DNA of 5,992 bases from an uncultured Oscillospiraceae bacterium. Lineage in GTDB: Bacteria; Bacillota; Clostridia; Oscillospirales; Acutalibacteraceae. The stretch is from positions 1 to 5,992 of the forward strand of contig URRK01000107.1 of assembly GCA_900550315.1 (NCBI GenBank), in the 5' to 3' direction. Below the pieces are notes generated by a model. It was not told where the DNA came from and ran no database searches. It worked only from the letters and a program-made list of their open reading frames with translations. Each line of letters starts with the position of its first letter. Position 1 is the stretch's first letter. The translations under genes were made by a program, and so were the position numbers. Of this stretch, positions 1-5,316 are shown one piece after another.

Positions 1-94
1 TCCGCTGGATTGTGTGGCTGCCGGAACCGGAAAGCTGCTGGAGAACCTCAACAGCATGAAGGAACTGCTGTCCGACGACGATTCCAAATATTAA
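1..94 (+). CDS. mreB: MreB/Mbl-family rod-shape-determining protein, C-terminal end (partial)
   Basis: Only the last 30 codons are present, read from base 2 to the TAA at 92-94. The peptide starts PLDCVAAGTGKLLENL and ends in an acidic tail, LLSDDDSKY. The segment P-L-D-C-V-A-x-G-T-G-K-x-L-E is the conserved C-terminal signature of the bacterial actin homologues MreB, Mbl and MreBH. These polymerise on the inner face of the membrane and guide lateral cell-wall synthesis. The short tail cannot tell the paralogues apart, so the symbol is a family label. All six leucines are CTG or CTC, unlike the TTA/CTT/TTG-rich genes downstream, which fits a highly expressed gene. The stop is followed by a 349-base gap, so this gene is probably not in the mntP operon. 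Family assignment is fairly secure despite the short length; the exact paralogue is not. Confidence 0.8.
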   Translation, partial: PLDCVAAGTGKLLENLNSMKELLSDDDSKY

Positions 95-110
95 ACGTTT
101 TGCAAATAAG

Positions 111-131
111 GCTGCCGGCCCGGCCGGTGGC
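111..131 (+). terminator. GC-rich hairpin after mreB, weak terminator candidate
   Basis: Ten bases (111-120) can pair with 122-131, including two G-U pairs, leaving a very tight loop that would open to three bases. It lies 16 bases after the mreB-type stop, where a terminator is expected. The bases that follow, CAATTATCTT, are only mildly T-rich, so factor-independent termination is uncertain. It may be only a palindromic repeat. Confidence 0.3.
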
Positions 132-158
132 AATTATCTTAAACCTGTTTACCTAAGC

Positions 159-182
159 GTTCTTTTGTTCTTTTGTTTTTTA
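159..182. repeat. Short T-rich tandem repeat, unit GTTCTTTT
   Basis: The unit GTTCTTTT occurs at 159-166 and 167-174, followed by a degenerate copy GTTTTTTT at 175-182. This is a three-copy, 8-base pyrimidine-rich repeat in the gap before mntP. On the plus strand it would give a U-rich RNA stretch, which could help terminate transcription from the mreB side, but no strong hairpin lies directly before it. No function is assigned. Confidence 0.4.
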
Positions 183-283
183 GCCGGCATTTATAAAATT
201 ATTTTGTTTTTGGGGCGCGGTTACTGCGAGCCTGAACGGCGTCTTTTTGCCGGCCAAATTTTTAATTTTTTTGCTAAATATTC

Positions 284-320
284 TACCGGCGCTGCCTTTT
301 TCAGCAAAGCAGCGCCGGTA
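284..320 (+). repeat. Perfect 12-bp inverted repeat (stem-loop) in the mntP leader
   Basis: TACCGGCGCTGC at 284-295 is the exact reverse complement of GCAGCGCCGGTA at 309-320, with a 13-base loop (296-308). This would form a very stable RNA stem-loop 124 bases before the mntP start. No T-tract follows on either strand, so it is not a standard intrinsic terminator. It could be a structural part of the leader or a palindromic intergenic repeat; the sequence does not decide. Confidence 0.6.
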
Positions 321-430
321 ACACATTGCAGCCGTGCAGCGGGCGGTTGCTTTGGCGGGCAATAATGAACGGTAAAAGTCTTAAAACAAAGCCGCCGCTT
401 AAACGGCAGAGCGGTTACATTAGGGCTATA

Positions 431-436
431 AAGGGG
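431..436 (+). promoter_or_regulatory. Ribosome binding site of mntP
   Basis: AAGGGG lies 7 bases before the ATG at 444-446. It fixes this ATG as the start, giving a protein whose first residues align with the family N-terminus (key Asp at position 16). Confidence 0.8.
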
Positions 437-443
437 TTTTTAT

Positions 444-1013
444 ATGTCTTTTATTGAACTAATTTTTCTTTCTGTTGGTCTTGCTATGGATGCGTTTGCC
501 GTTTCGGTCTGTAAGGGGCTTTCCTGCCGAAAAATAGGGCTTTCGCAGCCGCTAACGGCCGGGCTTTACTTTGGCGGTTTTCAGGCCCTTATGCCCTTAG
601 TTGGTTTTTTGCTGGGTCAAAGCTTTCAAAAATACATTGAATCTATTGACCACTGGATCGCCTTTGTGCTGCTGCTGCTAATTGGCGCCAACATGATTCG
701 TGAAAGCTTTTCTAAGGAAGAGGAAACGGTAGAGGCATCCTTTGGCCCGCGGGCCATGCTGCCTATGGCGGTTGCCACCAGCATAGACGCCTTGGCGGTT
801 GGGGTATCGTTAGCCTGTTTGCCGGGCACCAACATTACCGCTGCCATTAGCCTAATTGGCGCTATTACTTTGGTAATTTCGGCCGTTGGGGTTATTATTG
901 GTCGCTTTGCCGGCGGATTTTTAAAATCTAAGGCCGAATTTGCCGGCGGTGCCATTTTAATTTTAATTGGCCTTAAAATTTTGTTAGAACATTTGGGGTT
1001 TATTCATTTTTAA
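444..1013 (+). CDS. mntP: Manganese efflux pump MntP
   Basis: This 189-residue membrane protein exports Mn2+ and protects the cell from manganese overload. Length and layout fit the MntP (formerly YebN) family: about six membrane helices, arranged as two related halves. Family motifs are clear. Helix 1 carries G-L-A-M-D16-A-F-A-V-S with the transport aspartate at 16; FGGFQALMPLVG lies at 43-54. The second-half counterpart, T112-S-I-D115-A-L-A-V-G, carries the paired aspartate. The C-terminus has the AGGAILILIGLKILLEH motif (167-183). A charged cytoplasmic loop (KEEE, 91-94) links the halves. The start is set by a good AAGGGG site. The next gene follows after 31 bases without a terminator, suggesting one transcript. 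Many mntP genes are controlled by a yybP-ykoY manganese riboswitch or by MntR; I could not find the riboswitch core in the leader here. Function is secure; regulation is unknown. Confidence 0.95.
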   Translation: MSFIELIFLSVGLAMDAFAVSVCKGLSCRKIGLSQPLTAGLYFGGFQALMPLVGFLLGQSFQKYIESIDHWIAFVLLLLIGANMIRESFSKEEETVEASFGPRAMLPMAVATSIDALAVGVSLACLPGTNITAAISLIGAITLVISAVGVIIGRFAGGFLKSKAEFAGGAILILIGLKILLEHLGFIHF

Positions 1014-1044
1014 AAAACACGCAAAATGAAAAGGGAACACAAAA

Positions 1045-1656
1045 ATGCAGAATGTAGCCATACGCCCGGCCACCGAGCAGGACGCCGCCGCGCTTTTAAA
1101 AATTTACGCGCCTTATGTGCAAAACACCGCCATTACCTTTGAGTACACTGTGCCAACGGTTGAGGAATTTAAAGCCCGCATTGTCAACACCTTAAAAAAA
1201 TACCCCTATTTGGTTGCTGAGCAAAACGGCCGGCCTTTGGGCTACGCCTACACCGGCCCGTTTAAAGAACGCGCCGCTTACGAATGGGCGGTTGAAACCA
1301 GCATTTACCTTGACCCAAGCGCTAGAAAAATGGGCTTGGGGCGGCAGCTTTACACGGCTTTAGAGGCCGTTTCAAAGGCGCAGGGCGTTTTAAACTTTAA
1401 CGCCTGCATTGCCTGCACCAACCAGCCGGACGAGCATTTAAACAACAACAGCGTACAGTTCCACCACCACTTAGGCTTTACCACGGTTGGCACCTTTTGC
1501 CAGTGCGGGTACAAGTTTGGCATTTGGTACAACATGGTTTGGGTAGAAAAGCTTTTGGCAAAGCACCCCGCCGCGCCAAAGCCCCTTACCCCGTTTTTGG
1601 CTTTAAGCCGCCAAACGCTGCAGCGCTGCGGTGTAACCCCGTCGCTTTGCCCTTAA
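1045..1656 (+). CDS. GNAT N-acetyltransferase, phosphinothricin acetyltransferase-like
   Basis: This 203-residue cytoplasmic enzyme transfers acetyl from acetyl-CoA to an amino group. It belongs to the PAT/YncA(MddA)/YwnH branch of the GNAT family, whose members acetylate phosphinothricin, methionine sulfoximine or similar glutamate analogues. Visible signatures are IRPATEQDAAALLKIYAPYV (6-25), T-A-I-T-F-E-Y near 28-34, YPYLVAE (53-59), GYAYTGPFKERAAYEWAVETSIYLD (66-90), the acetyl-CoA loop R94-K-M-G-L-G-R100, ACIACTNQPD (120-129) and N135-S-V-Q-F-H140 followed by LGF. After the family's usual end (WVEKLLAKHPAAPKP, about 166-180) about 20 further residues follow, with two cysteines and no recognised domain. 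AAAAGGG lies 9 bases before the ATG. It probably shares a transcript with mntP, and a terminator follows. Substrate is not readable from sequence; housekeeping detoxification is the safest view. Confidence 0.88.
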   Translation: MQNVAIRPATEQDAAALLKIYAPYVQNTAITFEYTVPTVEEFKARIVNTLKKYPYLVAEQNGRPLGYAYTGPFKERAAYEWAVETSIYLDPSARKMGLGRQLYTALEAVSKAQGVLNFNACIACTNQPDEHLNNNSVQFHHHLGFTTVGTFCQCGYKFGIWYNMVWVEKLLAKHPAAPKPLTPFLALSRQTLQRCGVTPSLCP

Positions 1657-1671
1657 AAATTAAATTATTTT

Positions 1672-1694
1672 CGGCCGCTGTACGGCAGCGGCCG
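1672..1694. repeat. Perfect 9-bp inverted repeat after the acetyltransferase gene
   Basis: CGGCCGCTG (1672-1680) is the reverse complement of CAGCGGCCG (1686-1694), with a five-base loop. It lies 15 bases after the acetyltransferase stop and directly before the true terminator hairpin. No T-tract follows, so by itself it is unlikely to stop transcription; it may stabilise the 3' end of the mRNA or be one of the GC-rich palindromes seen in several gaps here. Confidence 0.6.
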
Positions 1695-1699
1695 CCTTA

Positions 1700-1738
1700 C
1701 TCGGCACGCCGCGCTTTGGTTGTGCCGAGCATTTTTTT
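1700..1738 (+). terminator. Intrinsic terminator of the mntP-acetyltransferase unit
   Basis: CTCGGCAC (1700-1707) pairs with GTGCCGAG (1722-1729) as a perfect 8-bp stem. The 14-base loop can add a few inner pairs (GCC with GGT). Two bases later comes a run of seven T (1732-1738). Stem plus T-tract is the textbook factor-independent form, and it lies 43 bases after the acetyltransferase stop. It separates this unit from ypeB, which therefore needs its own promoter between here and 1811. Confidence 0.88.
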
Positions 1739-1792
1739 GCCTGATTATTTTTAAAAAAATTGGCAAAAATAAAATCGTTCAATCTGCATTAC

Positions 1793-1800
1793 AAAGGGGA
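1793..1800 (+). promoter_or_regulatory. Ribosome binding site that decides the ypeB start
   Basis: AAAGGGGA ends 10 bases before the ATG at 1811-1813. An in-frame TTG at 1760 would add 17 residues but has no purine-rich site before it and lies just after the upstream terminator, so the ATG is preferred. Confidence 0.75.
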
Positions 1801-1810
1801 CGGTTTTAAA

Positions 1811-3148
1811 ATGCACTTTACATTAAAAAAACGCACCGCTATTCGCCTTATAAGCTTTTTGTTGGCGGCGTTTACTGCGCTTTTTGGCCTTGCGTTAAAG
1901 CAAAGCTGCCAAATTCAAACGCTGCAGCGCGATTTGACTCACGACCGCCAGCAAATGTTGGAAAGTTTAAACGAAAGCTTAGAGGGCATGACCTTAACGC
2001 TGGAAAAAAGCCTTTATGTTGGCACCCCGGCGGGCATGAGCAGCTTAACCAACAAGTTAATTTTACTTTCGGGGAACGCCGGCGCGGCGCTTTCTAAGCT
2101 GCCCTCCGGCAACGGGGGCGTGCAAACGGTGGCCAAATTTTTGTCGCAGGTAAGCGACTACGCCGCCGTGCTTACCGAAAAATGTATTCGCGGCGAGGAA
2201 ATTACAACCGCCGAGTACGACACCCTACGTGGCCTTTACGAAAGCGCCCAAAAGCTTTCGGCCAAAACCGACGAGCTAAAAACCCTTTACGGCAACTACA
2301 ACGATTTAAAAAACAGCCTAAACGGCGAGTGGGCCACCGCGGCTGAAAGCGCTGTTTCCAGCCCAATGGAGGAATTAGACCGCTCGTTAGGCGAGCAGCC
2401 GGCCCTAATTTACGACGGCCCGTTTTCGGACCACATTAGCAAGCAAAGCTCGGCCCTGCTGCAGCAGGCAAGCCCCGTTACCAAAGAGCAGGCCGCAAAA
2501 AAATCGGCTGAACTTTTAGGCCTGAAAGAGGGCGATTTGCAGGCGCTGGAGGAGGAGCAGGGCAGCATGCCGGCCTACTGCTTTAAAGCCGAAAAAACAA
2601 GAATTGCCATTACCAAAAACGGTGGCTATTTAAGCTACTTTACCAACGGGCGGGTAATTGGCACCGCAGCTTTAGAGAGCAAGGACGCCCCGCAAAAGGC
2701 CAAGGAATTTTTACTAAAGCTGGGGCTGGGCAATTTTCAAAGCAGCTATTATTTTACCGACGAAGGCATTTGCACCGTTAATTTTTGCTATAAGCAGGGC
2801 AACATTTTGTGCTACACCGACCTTATTAAAATTGGCGTTGCGCTGGATAACGGGCAAATTGTTAGCTGCGAGGCACGCGGATTTATTATGAACCACAAGG
2901 CCCGAACGGTGCAGGCAGCCAAGCTTACCGCAGCCCAGGCGCAAGCGGTGCTTTCTAAAAAGCTGCAGCCTGTTTCTACCAATTGGTGCCTTATTCCCAG
3001 CGAGGGTAAGGAGGAGCTTTATTGCTATGAGTTTTACTGCCGCGGCCAAAAGGGGGAGGATGTTTTAGTGTATATTAACGCGCAAACCGGCGCCGAGGAG
3101 CAATTGCTAATTTTGCTAAAAACCGACGGCGGCACCCTAACCCGGTAG
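1811..3148 (+). CDS. ypeB: Spore germination protein YpeB
   Basis: This 445-residue protein has the length and architecture of YpeB, which protects the cortex-lytic enzyme SleB from proteolysis and localises it in the dormant spore until germination. After a basic start (HFTLKKRTAIR) comes one membrane helix (about 13-29), then a helical, coiled-coil-like region (about 34-170) with the family stretch VAKFLSQVSDYAAVL (107-121). LIYDGPFSDHI (199-209) is a recognisable YpeB signature. Three PepSY-type modules follow, at about 222-284, 288-358 and 371-439. The last contains the family-typical Y-C-Y-E-F-Y-C and LVYINAQTGAEEQLL, and the chain ends TDGGTLTR. The mature part should face the intermembrane space of the forespore. 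In other spore formers the gene normally follows sleB; neither neighbour here is sleB. A forespore sigma-G promoter is expected, but I saw no convincing match. Family assignment is strong. Confidence 0.93.
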   Translation: MHFTLKKRTAIRLISFLLAAFTALFGLALKQSCQIQTLQRDLTHDRQQMLESLNESLEGMTLTLEKSLYVGTPAGMSSLTNKLILLSGNAGAALSKLPSGNGGVQTVAKFLSQVSDYAAVLTEKCIRGEEITTAEYDTLRGLYESAQKLSAKTDELKTLYGNYNDLKNSLNGEWATAAESAVSSPMEELDRSLGEQPALIYDGPFSDHISKQSSALLQQASPVTKEQAAKKSAELLGLKEGDLQALEEEQGSMPAYCFKAEKTRIAITKNGGYLSYFTNGRVIGTAALESKDAPQKAKEFLLKLGLGNFQSSYYFTDEGICTVNFCYKQGNILCYTDLIKIGVALDNGQIVSCEARGFIMNHKARTVQAAKLTAAQAQAVLSKKLQPVSTNWCLIPSEGKEELYCYEFYCRGQKGEDVLVYINAQTGAEEQLLILLKTDGGTLTR

Positions 3149-3185
3149 CCCGTTTAGCAAAAACAAATTTTTTAGCTCGCACCGG

Positions 3186-3211
3186 CAAGCCCCCAAAACA
3201 ACCGGGGCTTG
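3186..3211. repeat. Hairpin 1 in the ypeB-ispE convergent gap
   Basis: CAAGCCCC (3186-3193) pairs with GGGGCTTG (3204-3211) around a 10-base A/C-rich loop; GG/CC pairs extend the stem past a bulge. Neither strand has a T-run directly after the stem, so termination is doubtful, but it is the first stable structure 37 bases after the ypeB stop and may mark that mRNA's 3' end. Confidence 0.5.
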
Positions 3212-3219
3212 GCCGAAAA

Positions 3220-3256
3220 GCGCCGCTTAAAATTTTAAACGGCGCCCCAAAGCGCC
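3220..3256. repeat. Overlapping, mutually exclusive inverted repeats
   Basis: GCGCCG (3220-3225) can pair with CGGCGC (3240-3245), and the AT core between them (TTAAAATTTTAA, 3227-3238) is itself palindromic, so a long stem is possible. Alternatively GGCGC (3241-3245) pairs with GCGCC (3252-3256) over a 6-base loop. Both structures use 3241-3245 and cannot coexist. They lie in the gap between two convergent genes. No function is assigned. Confidence 0.5.
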
Positions 3257-3282
3257 AAAAACCCCGCCCTTTTTGGGGCGGG
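3257..3282 (-). terminator. Intrinsic terminator of the leftward lrp-alaT-ispE operon
   Basis: On the minus strand CCCGCCC (complement of 3276-3282) pairs with GGGCGGG (complement of 3263-3269). A four-base loop remains after one G-U closing pair, and five T (complement of 3257-3261) follow with one base between. The stem begins 5 bases after the ispE stop. For rightward transcription from ypeB the same stem is followed only by CAGCTTTATTT, so it may act weakly in that direction too. Confidence 0.8.
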
Positions 3283-3287
3283 CAGCT

Positions 3288-4151
3288 TTATTTGTGCAGC
3301 CAAACGGGGGCGGGTAACTGGCTAATGGTTTTGGTGTGCCAAACGCCGGTTTGCTCTGCTAAACCTATTTTAGCTAAATTAGTATTTAAAGGGAACAGGC
3401 CAAACACGGTAGGGCCGCTGCCCGAAAGCCCGGCCAGCAGCGCGCCGCGGGCGTACAGCCGGTTCATTGCCTGCCACTGTTCTGCCCGGTCGGGCGATAC
3501 GGCTAAAAAGTCATTCTCGCAAAGGGTAAAAGCGGTAGTTTCCCTTCCGGATTTTAACAGCCGACCAATGAGCCTGCCGGTTGCAAGGTCGTGCGGCAGC
3601 TCGTCGACCAAAGCGTACATATCGCCGGTGGACCTTTTGGCATGGTTTTTTTGCAGCCAAACAGCGTACTGCTCGGGCTGCGGTAAAACGGTTAGCTGCT
3701 CTCCCACACCGGCAGCCAAGCAGCGCCCGCCTTGCAAACAAAACGGAACATCGGCCCCCAGCGTTTTTGCCAGCTCAAATAAATCTATTGGTTCCAGCGG
3801 ATTGCCGTGCAGCGTATTTAACCCGCGTAAAACAGCGGCTGCGTCGGTACTGCCGCCGCCCAGCCCCGCCGAAAACGGAATTTGCTTTTGTAAAAAAATG
3901 CTTACCTGCGGCCTGCGGCCAAGCTTGCTGTAAAAGGCCTCGGCCGCCCGAACCATTAAATTTTCCGGCCCTGCTGGGCAATCGTCCATAAAATATGCGG
4001 GCTGCTGCCCGGTTTCCTCAAATGTTAACTCATCACACAAATCAACCGTTTGCATAAGCGTGCTGATCTCGTGGTAGCCGTTTGGCAAAAGATCCCCAAC
4101 TTTTAAAAATAAGTTGATTTTAGCCGGGGCTTTAACGGTTAAAATTTTCAC
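3288..4151 (-). CDS. ispE: 4-diphosphocytidyl-2-C-methyl-D-erythritol kinase IspE
   Basis: IspE is the ATP-dependent kinase of the non-mevalonate (MEP/DOXP) isoprenoid pathway. It phosphorylates the 2-hydroxyl of CDP-methylerythritol in the cytoplasm. The 287-residue length is normal for this GHMP-kinase family. Diagnostic features are A-P-A-K11-I-N-L near the N-terminus (catalytic-site Lys), NGYHEISTLMQTVDL (24-38), the ATP-binding loop P92-F-S-A-G-L-G-G-G-S-T-D-A-A-A, G133-A-D134-V-P-F with the catalytic Asp, and the C-terminal loop GLSGSGPTVFGLF (241-253). The usual K-P before the substrate-loop S-T reads K168-N here (LQKNHAKRSTGDMY), a mild variation. The start is GTG, 7 bases after a strong AAAGGAG. 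It lies 20 bases inside the end of the aminotransferase gene, so translation is probably coupled. As the last gene of the operon it is followed directly by a terminator. Confidence 0.95.
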   Translation of the reverse strand: MKILTVKAPAKINLFLKVGDLLPNGYHEISTLMQTVDLCDELTFEETGQQPAYFMDDCPAGPENLMVRAAEAFYSKLGRRPQVSIFLQKQIPFSAGLGGGSTDAAAVLRGLNTLHGNPLEPIDLFELAKTLGADVPFCLQGGRCLAAGVGEQLTVLPQPEQYAVWLQKNHAKRSTGDMYALVDELPHDLATGRLIGRLLKSGRETTAFTLCENDFLAVSPDRAEQWQAMNRLYARGALLAGLSGSGPTVFGLFPLNTNLAKIGLAEQTGVWHTKTISQLPAPVWLHK

Positions 4152-5316
4152 CTTTAAGCTCCTTTAAAAATTCTCCTGTGCGGCGCAGCGCCTCTTTAAT
4201 ATGGTCTACCGAATAGCAGTAGGAGGCCCGCACAAACCCCTCGCCGCCAAGGCCAAAGGCGTCCCCGGGAATCATGGCAACCTTTTTGGCGTACAGCAGC
4301 TGCTCGCAAAAATCCTCACTGCTCAAACCCGTGCTTTTAATGCAGGGGAAAACATAAAACGCGCCCTGCGGCTCAAAGCAATCCAGCCCAATGCGGCGAA
4401 ACCCGTCTACAATTAAACGGCGGCGGGTATCGTACTCCTCTGCCATGCGGGTAATATCCTCGTCCCCGTGCCGCAGTGCCTCTATGGCGGCGTACTGCGA
4501 GGTTGTAGGGGCCGACATAATGGCAAACTGGTGGATCTTGGTCATAATGGTTGTAATTTCTTTAGGGGCAAGCGCGTAACCCAAGCGCCACCCGGTCATA
4601 GAATAGGTTTTAGAAAAACCGGAGGCAATAACCGTGCGCTCGCGCATGCCGTCAATCTCCGCAATAGAAACATGGCGCTCACCGCCGTAGGTCAGCTCGG
4701 CGTAAATTTCGTCCGAAATAACAAAAAGGTCGTGTTTTTTAATCACAGCCGCAATTTTTTCTAAATCGCCCCGGCGCATAACCGCCCCGGTTGGGTTGCA
4801 CGGAAAGGGGAGTACCAGCGCTTTTGTTTTGGGGGTAATGTGCTGCTCTAACTTTTCGGGGGTTAAAATAAATTGGTCTTTGGCGCTTAGCTCTACCCCA
4901 ACCGGCTGCCCGCCGGCCAAGGTAACAATAGGCTCGTAGCAAACAAAGCTGGGCTGCGGTACCAAAACCTCGTCCCCGGGGGCTACCAGCGCGCGCACGG
5001 CAACATCAATAGCCTCGCTGCCGCCAACGGTTACCAAAACCTCGTTTACGGCGTAATTTAGGTTGTACCGCCGCTTTACAAAGCGGCAAATCTCCTCCCG
5101 CAAAGTTAAAAGGCCGCGATTGGCGGTGTAACGGGTCTTTCCATTTTCAAGCGAGGCAATGCCCGCGTGCCGAATGTGCCAAGGGGTTTTAAAATCCGGC
5201 TCCCCCACGCCTAAGGAGATTACATCCTGCATTTTTTCGGTAATATCAAAAAAACGGCGAATTCCGGAGGGCTTTAGCCCAACCGCAACCGGATTTAAGT
5301 ATTTATTATAATCCAT
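4132..5316 (-). CDS. alaT: Class I/II PLP-dependent aminotransferase, AlaT/YugH-like
   Basis: This 394-residue fold-type I aminotransferase moves an amino group between an amino acid and a 2-oxo acid using pyridoxal phosphate. Numbering from ATG 5316, visible residues are N174 in N-P-T-G, D202 and Y205 in S-D-E-I-Y-A-E-L, the PLP-binding K236 in GFSKTYSMTGWRLGY, and R363 in GFVRASY, which binds the substrate carboxylate. The N-terminus (SGIRRFFDI, VISLGVGEPDF) and TKIHQFAIM closely resemble what I recall of B. subtilis YugH/AlaT, the alanine aminotransferase encoded beside the Lrp-type AlaR; the same pairing occurs here. An upstream in-frame TTG (5325) is only 3 bases from the GAGGGAG site. 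The ATG sits 12 bases from it and overlaps the regulator stop as TAATG, so I chose the ATG. Family is certain. Alanine as substrate is inferred from similarity and context; aspartate or aromatic substrates remain possible. Confidence 0.85.
   Translation of the reverse strand: MDYNKYLNPVAVGLKPSGIRRFFDITEKMQDVISLGVGEPDFKTPWHIRHAGIASLENGKTRYTANRGLLTLREEICRFVKRRYNLNYAVNEVLVTVGGSEAIDVAVRALVAPGDEVLVPQPSFVCYEPIVTLAGGQPVGVELSAKDQFILTPEKLEQHITPKTKALVLPFPCNPTGAVMRRGDLEKIAAVIKKHDLFVISDEIYAELTYGGERHVSIAEIDGMRERTVIASGFSKTYSMTGWRLGYALAPKEITTIMTKIHQFAIMSAPTTSQYAAIEALRHGDEDITRMAEEYDTRRRLIVDGFRRIGLDCFEPQGAFYVFPCIKSTGLSSEDFCEQLLYAKKVAMIPGDAFGLGGEGFVRASYCYSVDHIKEALRRTGEFLKELKGENFNR
4159..4165 (-). promoter_or_regulatory. 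Ribosome binding site of ispE inside the aminotransferase gene
   Basis: AAAGGAG on the minus strand lies within the last codons of the aminotransferase, 7 bases before the ispE GTG at 4151-4149. It explains how a GTG start within an overlapping gene is used efficiently and supports coupled translation. Confidence 0.8.

Larger units (their letters stand above)
95..443. other. 349-base intergenic region and probable mntP leader, no gene recognised
   Basis: This stretch alternates GC-rich palindromic blocks (GCCGGC recurs at 114-119, 183-188 and 249-254) with runs of T. It holds an imperfect hairpin at 111-131, a GTTCTTTT-type tandem repeat at 159-182 and a perfect 12-bp inverted repeat at 284-320. 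Short open frames cross it on both strands, but they lack ribosome binding sites and carry compositionally odd peptides, so I call none. No convincing sigma-A promoter was found: the TATAAA at 192-197 has no -35 at proper spacing, and the one at 427-432 overlaps the mntP ribosome binding site. A regulatory leader upstream of mntP is plausible, but its type is unknown. Confidence 0.6.

Noticed and set aside
284..320. Intrinsic terminator at the 12-bp stem-loop
   Set aside because: No T-run follows the stem on either strand, so it is listed only as an inverted repeat.
165..365. Open frame of 66 codons on the plus strand before mntP
   Set aside because: It has no ribosome binding site, runs through T-tracts and the 284-320 hairpin, and its peptide resembles no family I know. 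It is most likely chance.
95..443. yybP-ykoY manganese riboswitch before mntP
   Set aside because: Expected from the gene, but no GGGGAGUA-like core or matching helices could be read. A covariance search would be needed to exclude a diverged form.
1497..1754. Frame of 85 codons overlapping the end of the acetyltransferase
   Set aside because: It runs through both downstream hairpins and the terminator, in a different frame from the clear GNAT gene, with no family resemblance.
1760..1810. Upstream TTG start for ypeB adding 17 residues
   Set aside because: There is no purine-rich site before it and it follows the terminator closely. ATG 1811 has AAAGGGGA at good spacing and gives the normal YpeB N-terminus.
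1739..1810. Sigma-G (forespore) promoter for ypeB
   Set aside because: Expected biologically, but the candidates (TGATTA at 1742-1747; CATTACA-like near 1786) match the consensus poorly in sequence or spacing.
3292..3991. Long plus-strand open frames opposite ispE
   Set aside because: They are antisense to a well-supported gene, rich in Ala, Arg, Pro and Ser from GC-rich codons, and lack ribosome binding sites.
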